A stretch of 64,000 nt of DNA from Diphasiastrum complanatum (GCA_029204225.1 CM055097.1:30347785-30411784); one strand, 5' to 3'. Positions 13,120 to 25,555 are shown, numbered from the stretch's first letter. Notes: generated by a model from the letters alone, not told the origin. Numbers and translations: made by a program.

Positions 13120-13762
13120 AATGTTAGATGAACCAACTTGCTATGAAGATGCTTGTAAATCAAAGAGTTGGATGGATGCTATGCAAGTAGAGTATGATGC
13201 TCTCATGGAGAATCATACTTAGGATCTTGTGAATCTTCCTCAAGGGAAGAAACCACTTGATTGCAAGTGGGTATATAGATTGAAATATAACCAAGATGGA
13301 CCAATAAGTAAGCAATAATGCTAGGCTTGTTGCAAAAAGGTTTTTACAAGCCAAAGGCATTGATTATGATGAAACTTTTGCTTATGTGGCTAAGCTTGTT
13401 ACTATTACATTGATCATAAGTCTTGCAACAATCTTCAATTGGGAGCTATTCCAACTTGATTTCCAAATGCCTTCCTCAATGGCTACTTGGAGGAAGAGAT
13501 GTACATGAGGCAACCCGAGGAAAATCATGAAAGAAAGGTGTGTTTTTTGAGGAAGAGCCTTCATAAGCTCAAGCAATCACCTAGATCATGGTACTCTAGG
13601 ATAAACTCTTTTCTTATCTCCATCATATTTGTTGTAAGTGCTTATGATCCATCATTGTACATAAGATTTCATGATGGCAAAATTATTATTCTTGTGTTGT
13701 ACGTTGATGTCATTATTTTGAGTGATACATTTGTCAATCTAAGTATGCTACATCCATCCTAG
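13120..13762 (+). pseudogene. Copia reverse transcriptase (broken)
   Basis: SWMDAMQVEYDALMENHT opens the domain, then GKKPLDCKWVYRLKYNQDG, the YDETFAYVAKLVTI region, EEEMYMRQPE, and the active-site strand VLYVDVIIL. The usual YVDDM/I is here YVDVI, so the second Asp of the pair is lost. There are stops and at least three frame changes. Confidence 0.82.
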
Positions 13763-13773
13763 ATAGATTTGGA

Positions 13774-14065
13774 ATGAAGAATTGTAAAGGCATTGAGGTT
13801 CCAATGGAGCAACATGTAAAAGCATCTATTGATGGTGATGAAGCATCTTTTGAGGACATCACTTTATATAGAAGGTTTATAGGCTCCTTGATATATTTAA
13901 CTATAACTAGACCCGATCTTAGTTATAGTGTTGGAAAGTTAAGCCAATTCATGCAAAGTCCTTTAGTTTCACATTGGAAGATGACCAAAAGAGTTCTTAG
14001 ATATATTCATCAACTAAAAATTTTGGCATATTATATAGAGGGACTAATCTTGGGTCTTCAAGGTG
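13774..14065 (+). pseudogene. Copia RT tail / RNase H start, truncated
   Basis: NCKGIEVPMEQHVK, then YRRFIGSLIYLTITRPDLSY and VGKLSQFMQSP, the typical copia segment before RNase H. Recognisable sequence ends at RYIHQLK near 14010-14065. No RNase H core, PPT or LTR follows, so the copia copy is cut at both ends. Confidence 0.8.
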
Positions 14066-14106
14066 AAATGGATGCGACCACCTTTGAAAGAGACACGTAC
14101 CTATAA

Positions 14107-15060
14107 ACTCAAGTGTTTAATCGTCTTGTCTCACTGGAGGAGATCAGTTATTTGCTCAGGAAGGTTGAAACCTATCGAATTTCATTGGCAGAGTTCCAAG
14201 TCTGCTTCGATAAGTTCAAACATACATCATCGACAGAGTTGGCCAAGGCCAAGGCCAAGTCCATTATCAAAGACTATGAAAGGCGGCCGCTCAAGTTTTA
14301 CAATCGAATCCCAGATTCTAGTTTTTCTTATGCCTCAATTCTCACCAGTGCATCAAACCAATGAACAAATGGATACATGCATGGATTAAGGGGGATATGT
14401 CGGTATTGAAGAAGACGCAGATGCACAGGCCACAGAAACAAGTCTATCTACTTCTAAGGCTAGGTCATTATTTCAAAAGTCAGTCACCATCGAGGACCAA
14501 ATTCAAACCTTTTTACAGCAACATCTGCATCAGTCTTCGAGGGGTGGATGGGTTATCAAGTTCAAGAACTCTAAGATCGAGGTCGGTAAAGAATTGGACA
14601 AACTACATTGGGTAAGCAACCAGCTTGGCAAAAGACCATTTTTGAAAAAACTCCAGATTCGATCGTGAGTTATGTTGCAAGCCCTTGCCAAGTGTGACCT
14701 TACTATGTGCCAATGCCACGACGTAACAAATGGAAAGATTTGGGGATTTCAATGGATCAAATCAGCATCCACACCCCAAATTGGCCCATCATCTATCAGA
14801 AGTACAACTGGTAGATATCAGTTGATTTCCATCGTGCCTTTCAGTTTTATGCTGCTGAGTATCGAAATTTGCCAGATCCAATTGTTAGGCAATCGACAAT
14901 GTTGGCGTCTATATCACCATGACGGGATGATTGCCTTCCAGCGTTGGCTTTTGATCCCAATGTACCGTTGTTGGCATCCGACAAAGTTCAAGATCAGCTG
15001 CCATTATCCAAGTTATACTTGTTAGATTTCTTATGCTCAGTCTTAAACAAATCGTTCAAG
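14107..15060 (+). pseudogene. Unidentified coding remnant
   Basis: Two or three successive frames have coding character, broken by stops. The first frame (14113-14364) gives RLVSLEEISYLLRKVETYR and an Ala/Lys-rich helix, SSTELAKAKAKSIIKDYE. Another, from about 14590, gives LGKQPAWQKTIFEKTPDS and YVASPCQVCPYYVPMP, ending LYLLDFLCSVLNKSFKE before a stop near 15062. I do not recognise the family. Its place between a copia fragment and an LTR suggests retroelement or endogenous-virus origin, but that is a guess. Confidence 0.4.
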
Positions 15061-15099
15061 GAATGAGCATCTTGAAAAATCGAAGGCCGACAACATATT

Positions 15100-15976
15100 T
15101 TTTAGGCCTTCACATTTTTTTTCCTTTGAGATATTCTATGACTTAGAAATCATTTTAAGACACCTTCATCTTTTTTGCTTTTTTGCTCCTTAGCAAAAAA
15201 TGCAACACACTGGCCAAGTGGCCAGAATAACTTAGAAATCATTTTTGGGCACCTTTGCCTTTTCGCTTCTTAGCAAAAAATGCAACACACTGGCCAAGTG
15301 GCCAGAATAACTTAGAAATCATTTGAAAGACACCTTCGTCTTTTTCGCCTTTTCACTCCATAGCAAAAAATGCGACACACTGGCCAAGTGGCCAAAATAC
15401 CTTAGAAATCATTTTTAAGGCACCTTCGCCTTTTTCGCTCCTTAGTGAAAAATGCGACACGCTGGCCAAGTGGCCAGAATACCTTAGAAATCATTTTAAG
15501 GCACTTTTGTCTTTTTTGCTTTTTGCTGATCGACTTCGCCAATGGATGAGTAACCCTAAAACAGCTGGACAAACAAATATCCCAAAGGCGGTTGATGGTT
15601 ACCAACATTTGTACATATGCAAAGACTGGCATAAATAGGCTTAAAGGCTTGTAAGATATTTTCTCTCTTGTAAATCTCTATATCGGCTGAAACATGCTAT
15701 GTAAGTGTTAATTTGAATTTCTCTGTCAATCAAAGTTATATGCAGCCAGCGTTATCACGCTCAGCAAGTTGAAGTTATTACTTCAAGCCATTGTACTCAA
15801 TGTTAATATTTATCATAGTGCAATTTTTGTCTCACTACTGCGTCGTTCATTTGCGCAAACTATATGAATTCTTCTACTTGAATATTCCTGCTGCTAACCG
15901 TTGCGTTTCCATTCCTACACGCCTACGCTCTGAGCAATCGAGCCTCCGCTGTGCACATGACCACCGTTTTACGACA
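15100..15976 (+). mobile_element. LTR (copia type), 3' end certain, 5' end unclear
   Basis: The right edge is fixed by a perfect primer site at 15977. CATAAATAG at 15630-15638 is a plausible TATA box and the tandem repeats upstream would be in U3. The left boundary could not be placed; no TGTTGG-type start is evident between 15060 and 15140. Motif order (pyrimidine-rich CACCTTCGTC block, AAAATGCGACAC, TATA box, TTGTACTCA) resembles the LTR at 17005, but the two are clearly diverged. Confidence 0.6.
15142..15530 (+). repeat. 80-90 bp tandem repeats, four copies plus a partial
   Basis: Units start CTTAGAAATCATTT at 15142, 15231, 15311, 15401 and 15483, giving periods of 89, 80, 90 and 82. Each full unit has an RCACCTTCGCCTTTTTCGC-like block, a TAGCAAAAAATGCGACAC block and TGGCCAAGTGGCCA, which is two copies of the palindrome TGGCCA. 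They lie upstream of a TATA-like box and look like LTR U3 enhancer repeats. Confidence 0.85.
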
Positions 15977-15988
15977 TGGTATCAGAGC
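15977..15988 (+). promoter_or_regulatory. tRNA-iMet primer binding site
   Basis: A perfect TGGTATCAGAGC directly after ...TTTTACGACA, 130 bp before a copia gag start. Orientation is plus. Confidence 0.9.
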
Positions 15989-16119
15989 AGGCATTTCAGT
16001 AATCTGCATTTTCTACTTCGGATTATCAGTCTTATTTCTATCGAGATGACTTTCAAGCAAACGTGCAACCAACAATATTCAAACAATCGTTGTTTCTACC
16101 AACGATCTAGTCCAACCAG

Positions 16120-17004
16120 ATGGATCCATCATCCAATTCATCTCTCATTGACAAACTCGATGGAGATAACTACCATCTTTGAAAATTCAAGATGAAGGTT
16201 ATACTTCTAGCCAAAAAATTGTGGGACATCGTTGATGGCACACTAAACTAGAAGGTGATGCAGCTGTCATCACCAAGTGGAGACTAAGAGATGGCAAAGC
16301 ATTTGCCATGATCACCCTAAACATCAAGAACACTCAGATCAACCACATACGTGCTGTTCAGATAACTAAGGATGCATGGGACATCCTAGCAACTTTCTAC
16401 GACATTAGAGACGTTACATCCAAGCTCCATCTGAGAAAGAAATTCTTCAACCTTAGAATGTCTGAAGCAGATAGTGTTTCGAGTCACCTCAACACTTTCA
16501 AAAATCTTATGGAGCAGATGACTGCAACATGCTTAGTCATAGAAGATTCCGATGTACTCATGACTTTATTATCGAGTCTACCTGAAGCCTATGAAAATTG
16601 GGTAATGGCAATTTCTACCCAGGAGCACCTCACTCTATCAAGAGCAATCTCGCTGCTCCTACAAGAGGAGATCAGAAGATCAACATCCTCCTCAGGCTCA
16701 TGATTGGATCCTCAAGCTCTGTATTCAAAAAATCAAAAGTTTAGATCAAAGAGATCTACAAAGTCAGGCTCTACTGACAAATAGAGCAACATGCAATCTG
16801 GACCAAATTTCGATTCAGGATCGAATTCAAGCTCTTCATCATTCCAACTTGTGCAGAAACTATTTTGCAGATACTGTAAGAGGACTGGTCACAAAATCAA
16901 GGACTGCCGAATGTTGAAGTACAACAACAAAAAAAAAAAGTTCCAACAACAAGCCCATAGTGCTACAACCAGTCACTCAAATCAACAACAACGAGAAGAA
17001 GAAG
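16120..17004 (+). pseudogene. Copia Gag with zinc knuckle, gag-only segment
   Basis: ATG at 16120 opens MDPSSNSSLIDKLDGDNYHL, the standard copia Gag N-terminus. A stop follows at the usual Trp of YxxWK. After a short frame change, ITLNIKNTQINHIRA and DAWDILATFYDIRD lead into the UBN2 core (SHLNTFKNLMEQM, LLSSLPEAYENWV). Stops lie near 16701 and 16785. The knuckle CRYCKRTGHKIKDC (16869-16910) is intact in spacing. No protease, integrase or RT follows. Instead the purine run GAGAAGAAGAAG (16993-17004) is followed at once by an LTR start. Confidence 0.82.
16993..17004 (+). promoter_or_regulatory. Polypurine tract
   Basis: Twelve consecutive purines immediately before TGTTGGATTATT, the expected arrangement of a PPT and a 3' LTR start. 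Confidence 0.65.
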
Positions 17005-17547
17005 TGTTGGATTATTCTCCTTACCAATCATCTAATCAGTTTTAAATTTCATTCATTGTTTATCCAGTTCTGCGGATTTTCTCGTGTGTTTACACAGTCT
17101 GTAGAACTACAAGTGTTTTTACACAGTTTGCAGAATTACACAGAGACAATGTTGTATATTTTGCTTGACAGAAATCTCGTGAAAAAATTCAATGTCGTCT
17201 TTTTCACATTTTTCGCTTTTCAGGAATCTCGTGCAAATATGCAGAGTCACATTTTTCGCTTTTTCCAAAGAGCCTCAAATGTTAAGGAAATGACTTTGGC
17301 AAAGTGTGGGACAACCCTAAATGAGATTTAAGGGCACCTTCATCTTTTTCGTCTTTTTGTGAAAAACTCGACAGTGTTGCCTGTGGCTGTTTTAGTTCAT
17401 TTTTGCAGAGCTATAGTTGGTTCATTTATGCAAACAGAACGTTTACGGTCAATTTCACCGCTTATCAGCAATCAATGACAAGGATCGGATGGATGCCAAC
17501 GGATCACCAGCCAATTGGCGATCATTATTGACGATCTAATTTCTTAG

Positions 17548-17556
17548 TATAAATAG
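17548..17556 (+). promoter_or_regulatory. TATA box of the left-arm LTR
   Basis: TATAAATAG, 66 bp before the CT tract. Transcription would start near 17580 and run toward the centre of the inverted repeat. The right arm has TAGAAATAG at the equivalent place. Confidence 0.6.
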
Positions 17557-17619
17557 CTGTTCATATTCATACAAATTAATTCATTGAGAATCAAAATTAT
17601 CAGAAGCATTTGAATAGTT

Positions 17620-17882
<263 letters not shown>

Positions 17883-18199
17883 TGCGAGCTTAAATACTCC
17901 TGAGCATTCTAGCTCACTTCTTAGAGTTGTTTTAGAGATTGCTATTGCGCTACTGCTCATCAGCATTGCGCATTAATTCAGACTTTCTTTTTTGTCGCTC
18001 AAAGATAGCATAGAGTACACGGCTTCAATCCCCAACTTATTGTACTCATTTACTTCTGTTTTGATTTGAATAAATACTATTCTTTATTGCGTTCAGTTTC
18101 GTCTCAGACTATATGCATTTCTGTATTTCTTCGCGACTAATTATTTGTCTGATAATCTTCAATGCATTTGTTTGGCTACGTAATCGCTATAGTACTAAC

Positions 18200-18383
18200 G
18201 AAGATAGATCTAGCTCGAAAGGAAACGAATGAAAATAATTCGTGTGTCTAGAAAGAAAACCTTTCGTGCATGGCGAAATAAACTATCTTCATATTTCCAA
18301 TGCATGACTACGCCTATCAATTTCAAACAAGACAATAGTGATAGAAATCACGTTTGAACTTATAGTAATTAACTTTGAAATTG
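18200..18383. repeat. Apex of the inverted repeat: two adjacent stem-loops
   Basis: Stem-loop 1 nests three perfect arms: GAAGATAG (18200-18207) with CTATCTTC (18283-18290), CGAAAGG (18216-18222) with CCTTTCG (18260-18266), and ACGAAT (18225-18230) with ATTCGT (18238-18243). Stem-loop 2 pairs CAATTTCAAA (18318-18327) with TTTGAAATTG (18374-18383) and holds an inner GTGAT/ATCAC stem (18338-18352). The long arms end at the outer edges of these hairpins. Confidence 0.8.
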
Positions 18384-19476
<1,093 letters not shown>

Positions 19477-20980
19477 AAACTCAAGCTAAATAGGTTCTTG
19501 ACAAGTGTCTTTAGTTAGTTTGATGTGTGACAAGTCAAAGTTCAAGAGGTCCAATAGAATTAAGAGGTGGAAGTACCATTGGTCCAATAGGATTTGAGAT
19601 AGGCTTGAGAATGGTCCAATAGAATGGAGAGATGGATGCATCAATAGTCCAATAGGATTAAGAAATTGTAAATATGAGGTCCAATCATGTTTGAGTGTGG
19701 ATTAGCTCATGGATCTACTAGTATCATTGTACTTCTCATTTGGAACTAGCTTGATTTGTAGATCTAGTGTGATTTTGAGACTAAGTTTTTCTAGCATTCT
19801 CTCTCTACCCAAGAGCTATTGGATGGATTCTCTCTCTACATGAGAGCTGGCTGTTTTTGTACTTAGTTTTTATTTTGGACCCCTCTTCTCTGAAGCAAGA
19901 TGGCTTCATCGTTGTAGACACTCTTGACTACTTCAATGAAGGCGACATTATGGAGGAGGAGATGGAGAAGGTTTTTGAGGAAGTTGCACCAGTCTCACCA
20001 CTAACCTCCACTCCTATCTTTACCACCACTACCACTTCTAGCCTATGACAGTTTACCCGAGAGAGCCAAGGAGTCTTTGAAATGGCATGCTGAGACCTTA
20101 TACCACCTTCATTGGTTGGTGGACCAACTGATTCAACAAGGAGAAGAGCTCAAGATGGCAAAGTGGGATCTGTAGCAAAGAGACACGGAGTTGTAGACAA
20201 CCATAGATGAGATGCAAAAGGAAAGGGCCAAGAGACTGGAGGAGCAGACTCAGTTTTCAATTAGCTCTAGATTCTTCAAGAGGTGTAAGATTAGTTTGAG
20301 CAATGGTTAGATCTCTTGACCTAGGAAAATAAGAGATTAACTGATGCGATGATGACAGTCAAGCAACCTATTAGGCCAGAAGATATAAAAGTATCCATTC
20401 CACCTTCAGTGGCAGCAATAAAGATCGAGAAGTATGTCTCCCTAATCCAGAAGCACAAAGTCTTGAAGCAGAATTATCGGATTAGAAGAAAAAATAATAA
20501 GAGGTTGTCAACACCCTGAGAAAGCGTCGATAAGGTCTAAGAGGAACTCCTCCAGTCAAATAAATAGATGGACCTCATTTGGAATATGTCATGTAGACTT
20601 GATGCATGCGTATTGGTGCTGAAGAAAGATGATGACAATGACGATGCTAGAGCACCTGAGCAGAGCCAATCTATCAACCAATGAGGTGTTGGAATTGGCA
20701 TGTCGTTACAGCCGGCTCTCTCCATAACCTTGTCATGGGTTCTTCCACCTATAGTCAGTTGTCCCACTCACCCTCATTTTTTTTTGAACCATTTTTATCC
20801 TACCAACCTTCATTTTTTCCTTCTACTTATTTGACAACCTCCACCTCCACCTCTAACACCATACCCACCACATCTTCGTTAAAATCTGATGACAATTTTT
20901 TGAAACAATTCGTTTCACCAATAGCTGAATACAACCTAGGGAGGAAGCGAGATAGAGATGGGAAATGAATATAGCGTGAA
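19477..20980 (+). other. Decayed region with a short repeat family and a coiled-coil-like remnant
   Basis: 19548-19688 holds five spaced copies of GGTCCAATAGRAT. From 19857 to about 20300 one frame has coding character: FNEGDIMEEEMEKVFEEVAP, then after a stop a Glu/Lys/Leu-rich helical stretch (LKWHAETLYHLHWLVDQLIQ, EMQKERAKRLEEQ). It resembles retroelement Gag-like coiled coils, but I cannot name a family. Stops throughout exclude an intact gene. Confidence 0.4.
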
Positions 20981-21175
20981 TTCAAGGAAGTACAAATGAG
21001 GGTTATTGTAGTTCATCGAGTGAGGAGGAGGAAGAATAGCCATCATCATAAGAGTCCAAGGTTGAGGATAAACAAAGTTGGCATGGATACATCTAAAAAG
21101 TAAAGTAAGAGATGTGATGGCAGAATCATGAAGACCTAAGCCCCCCAATCTATACCATTGTTGGACAAACGGATG

Positions 21176-21262
21176 TGTTACATTTTTTCATTTACTTGAT
21201 GAAAAAAGACAGAATCTGAAAACGAAATTCATCAAATGTGTTTTTGTGGGTTATGCTGACAA
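21176..21262 (+). pseudogene. Copia pol fragment, left piece
   Basis: In one frame FHLLDEKRQNLKTKF and CVFVGYA match the region after copia integrase, where active elements read ...KCIFVGYS. The frame is cut at 21262 by the solo LTR and resumes at 22341. Confidence 0.78.
21258..21262. repeat. Target-site duplication GACAA (left)
   Basis: Identical to 22341-22345 on the other side of the solo LTR. Confidence 0.88.
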
Positions 21263-22340
21263 TGTTGGAAACGGGTGAGAGGACGCAAACGGAGGAAGAG
21301 AGAAGGAAATAGTTGCGGAACAACTCTCCCGTTATGATGGGCTACTAAAAGCAAGAACAATCTAAAAGAATGTAAATGCAAAGACATAATCACAGCTCAA
21401 GCATTCTCACCAATAGGATCTTAAAAGTAATTCATACTCAAACAAATATAAGTATAGTCCACCAAAAAGATAAGATGATGTGTGATATTATTGTAAATTG
21501 GATTTCTATATGAAGTTCAGTTCAGAATGTAAAGAAGTGATAATGCAGTATAATAATGCAAGTTCCTCAGGCGTCAAAGACAACCATCGTCTGATCAGAT
21601 ACTAAGGAGTCGTTGACATCCGTGATCTGATCAGAGTGAGTGAAAAAGCATGAACAAGAAGTAAGAGTGTAATCAAATCACAATATCATACATCTACATT
21701 AAACACAGATGATAGAACATGTGGCTTCTATATTACAAAGAAAGCTTGAACAACATTGAATACGTTATAGCTAGAAATGGAGGCGTAACTTGGATGCTCA
21801 ATATCATTCGCTCTGTTGGCGGAGCATCATAGAGAATGCGTGATGAAGATATATTTATACACTGCATCCTTGTAATTAATTACAATAAATGTTTGAACTA
21901 CAATCATAGTTGTACAATGTGTTGTCAGTCAGACGAGACATATGACTTGAAGTCATCGAGGAAGTTGAATGAGTCGGTTGACTCGATCGTCGAAGTGGAT
22001 GGATCAGTTGATCGTTGAAGTAGCTGAAAAAATCGATTGTCGAAGATGTCGGACACTTTGGTGAATACGGCCGTCGAGTGACTTGATATTTGAATGTGAA
22101 AGAGAATAGGAATGGTTACCCTTTAGTCATTATCCATGGATGAAGATCAGCCGGAAGCCTGATGTAGTCGTCCTTCAAATAGTTCGGTTGTCTGAGTTCT
22201 GTGATTCCTACAGGTATTAGATGAGCAGACATAGAACCAAAGTAGGTTTCATCTGACCCTAGATCAATGATAAAAATTTCAAGAAGAATCTTGAAATAGA
22301 ATCTATCAGCACGGAGGAACCGTGGACTTAATGTCCAACA
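21263..22340. mobile_element. Solo LTR, 1078 bp
   Basis: Starts TGTTGGAAAC and ends TGTCCAACA, giving a 7-bp terminal inverted repeat TGTTGGA/TCCAACA. It is flanked by a perfect 5-bp duplication, GACAA, and has no internal coding sequence. Removing it together with one duplication copy leaves a copia reading frame continuous across the joint, so the boundaries are certain. Unequal recombination between the two LTRs of a full element is the usual origin. Which strand was transcribed is unclear. Confidence 0.9.
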
Positions 22341-22760
22341 GACAAATCAAAAGCTTGTAAACTATATGATCTTGTTGCTAAGAAAATCATTGAGTCTGGT
22401 AGAGATGTTATTTTTGATGAGGATGGAGATATAGGTCATAGATAGGACTCTCAACCAAATCAAACTCAAGATGTGGATTATGATAGAAGTTTGAAGAATG
22501 AAGATTTATATGTGGCTCAACAAAATGTTCAAATTCAAAAAGAAGTAGATGTGTTGAATGTACTCAAAATCTAGAGAAACTAAAGAAAGTAGAATGGTTA
22601 TTCGAACATATGGAGATGTGGATAGAAGAGTACAAGTCAATTATCAAGAACAACACTTGGGATTTGGAATCATTTGGTGGACCTCCCTATTGTAGCCTTG
22701 AATCAAATATTATGATTTTAAATCTAGTATATAAGATATCGGTCCGCATAAAGGATCCAA
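22341..22760 (+). pseudogene. Copia pol fragment, right piece
   Basis: Continues with ACKLYDLVAKKIIESG and DVIFDEDGD, the copia segment before RT. After stops comes EEYKSIIKNNTWDLE, the opening of the RT domain. Homology is lost near 22760. The piece is old, with several stops and frame changes. Confidence 0.78.
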
Positions 22761-24410
22761 ATTGAGAAATATTATTCTGTTTTGATGTTTATGTTGTGAA
22801 ATGGATAAGTAATTTGGTCATCAACAAATGTTTCAAATTGGTGGCCAGTACCACCAATGTTAAAGGTTTGAATGATTCAGAATAAAGGTTGCTTTATGAT
22901 ACTTTTCAGTGCTTTTGTTGCTCATATACAATCAACTTGTACAATCTTTGCTAGTTCAAACTGATTAAGTAATCAATTACACAATACAACATTAGTCCTT
23001 ATAGGTTTCCCATGTTATACATTCTTAGTTTCAATCTGATAGTAAGCAACAATGCAAATAACTATAAGAATCAACATGTTGTGTCATTCTACCCACGTAC
23101 TATGCAAAACTGTATATTTTATTGGTATAAAGAATCATATGTTTGCTTCAGCATGGCATTTACGAAGCAAATCTATGTATTGAATCATACATTTTAACAC
23201 AATGACCACTTAATACAACATACAGATTCTACTTCATGGAATGCATTCATAAGTAAAAGCGGTAATGAGAAGAGTTTGTGAAAACCATTCATTCACAATG
23301 TGCTAGACTGAGAATAAAGCAACTCTCTATCTTCCATTACTTTGAAATGAGGGTACCATGGCTATTTATAGCCTCACGCGAGCTATTCCCAACATGTAAT
23401 AATTGTCTTAACCTTCCTAACTACCATAACCGTTTTAGTCAAGGGTCGAAATAGAAATTCGATATTGGATCAATTTAGACATTGACCTTGCATTGAAATA
23501 AACTTAGCCTATTCTGAGTTTACATTATCAAATGCTCATAAAATAAGAAATATAGTTGATATAAAGATATCTATTAACAAAAGATAAATCCAAATAACAG
23601 AAAAGAGATCATGTAGAGCCTCTACATGTCCTCGCCCTCTGTATCATCGGGTCCTTCCGATGATGAACTACTGCATCAAATTGTTGCCAAGTATTTGTTG
23701 TAGTTGGCATATGATTACTTAGGGTTTCTCCAATGTACGTAGCATCTCTGGTGTAGTCTATAAAAAAAATTCACATTCATAATTACAAAATGTTGACCAA
23801 TCTCGACATTCGTGTTTGTCACTAGTTGTAATCTCTGAATATGATCCTACTCTTTGGTGTCCAAATGGTTTTTTCTGATTATGTGTAGTGACATCAGTTT
23901 TTTGGTTATAGGCCAGTACTCAAGCCGACCAAATAATAATTGAATACTCAACAATATTCTAGCTATAAAGTTTGCCAATTTGCTTGATTTATAGTTCATC
24001 TGGATTTTATGCGCTAGATGGTTTTCTCACTTATGGATCATGTCTTCCATATCATCATAAAAAATCGAATAATTATCTTCCCACATTATATACAATTTTC
24101 ATAGAGAGGGATAGTAAAAATCTACTAACTGCTCGATACATCTTGTCTTTAAATACCTTTGCACATCTAGAATTTGAGAGTTAGAAGGTACATCGAATTT
24201 TGAATGATGATGCTTTTTGAAAAAAATGTCTGAATGTTTAACAAATTTGGCTTTTTTCAATTTGAGGTATTCTAAGACATTTAAAAATGAATTCCCAATA
24301 AGCACCTCAGTCAGATCGTACTTCTCTTCGACAAAAACACCCCAAGCTACTGATTTTTAGTGTAACCTTACAATTTCGCAACTCTCAGAATTCTCTGTCT
24401 CTGTCTTCCC
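22761..24410 (-). other. Non-coding stretch with an LTR-like promoter motif
   Basis: No coding frame is recognised. On the minus strand CTATAAATAG at 23362-23371 would be a good TATA box, and the surroundings have LTR-like composition, but no ends, PBS or duplication could be placed. Weak inference only. Confidence 0.3.
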
Positions 24411-24439
24411 TTAGATGACGTGCAACAGGTTATGAAGGC

Positions 24440-25372
24440 TACACTTTTCTTGGGAGGGAGAGCAGCGAACATCTCCTCAACATTCTGGAGCGAGAGCCTA
24501 TGGTTTTTTCAAATCCTATCAACGCAGAGATGAAGCAGAAAGTTCTGGATTCTGTCTCTTATGGACTGAAGCCAGCGGACTCCCATAAGAACTTCACTAG
24601 AAGTGCATTCAATGATGGTCAAAAACCTACCGAATTTCAATTACAACTCTGCAACTCTCAGAGTTCTCTTTCTCTGTCACAGGAACTGAAGATCAAAATA
24701 AAGAGACTCTTTTCCATCTTGTCACTGGAGAGGCGGTCCACCAACATAGGTACACTCTTAGAAGATCGGAATGTCCAGATTGTTGATATAAGCAAACCCT
24801 GTTTTAATGAAGATGCCTCAAGCATCCAAATATCCTCTAGCATGATAAGCTCACCCTCGAAGTTGGAAAAAAAGAGGAACCTCCATAAGCGGAGTCCTGA
24901 GGAAGCAGAACCTCCTTTTCTGCCCAACCATGACAACCATTTGAAATCAACAATGGTAAAGAGACCTGACCATAAGATCATGACCTTTAAAGAGATACTT
25001 CTATCTAAGAGCCCTGTAGACTGCCCTTCTTCAAATTCAGAATCTTGTAAGCTCAGAACCTACTCTAATGGGGATAGAAAGGTAAGCTCAGAACCTACTC
25101 TAATGGGGATAGAAAGACCAGGAAAAACAAAGACAAAGCAGCTCATTCTGATGAACTTTGTTATGAGAGTCTATTTACAGCCACTCCTACTCCGTCTTCT
25201 CATCGGTGGAGTCCTCCTACTGAAATTGGACAAAACCAAATCAGCGAAGTTATCACAGGTAGCTCTCTCGAGGCATTGGCACATGCAAAAGCCACGGACT
25301 CATACACTACGCTTTATAGCCTGGGCGCAATCAAGGAACTTGGAGACCTTGGCCCTCTCTCTCCTTCCCTGA
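24440..25372 (+). pseudogene. Hypothetical ORF broken by a 35-bp tandem duplication
   Basis: ATG at 24500 (the frame is open further upstream) gives a hydrophilic Ser/Lys-rich protein (SNPINAEMKQKVLDSVSYGL, KIKIKRLFSILSLERRS). At 25047-25116 a 35-bp unit, GTAAGCTCAGAACC..., is present twice. As 35 is not a multiple of three, the frame shifts there. The annotated tail after it is Leu-rich and unlike the front, while the original frame after the second copy stays open to about 25400 with Ser/Thr/Glu-rich composition. So the last 90 or so residues of the 290-residue ORF are probably an artefact. No family is recognised; with the LINE-like tail downstream, a LINE ORF1 is one guess. Confidence 0.45.
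25047..25116. repeat. Perfect 35-bp tandem duplication
   Basis: Two adjacent copies at 25047-25081 and 25082-25116, identical by eye, implying a recent event. Confidence 0.93.
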
Positions 25373-25380
25373 CTGCAAGA

Positions 25381-25555
25381 ACAAATGGCTCTTCAAGATA
25401 AAACTAGCATCTTATTCCTCAATCTACTGTGTTGCCAAAGAACCCAACTTCACCTTTGAATGCAACAACAAATGGCTCTTCAAGATAAAACTAGCAAAAT
25501 TTTTTATTCCTCAGTCTGCTCTTTGCCAAAGAGCCCAACTTCACCTTCTCTTGGT
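25381..25555. repeat. 87-bp tandem duplication
   Basis: ACAAATGGCTCTTCAAGATA recurs at 25381 and 25468, and each copy ends in CCAACTTCACCTT. The second copy has a few extra T residues and substitutions. Confidence 0.85.

Noticed and set aside
15142-15530. CRISPR-like spaced repeats
   Set aside because: The units are contiguous tandem repeats with no unique spacers, in a plant LTR.
19857-20048. 62-residue frame as a gene
   Set aside because: Short, followed by many stops; kept only as part of a decayed coding remnant.
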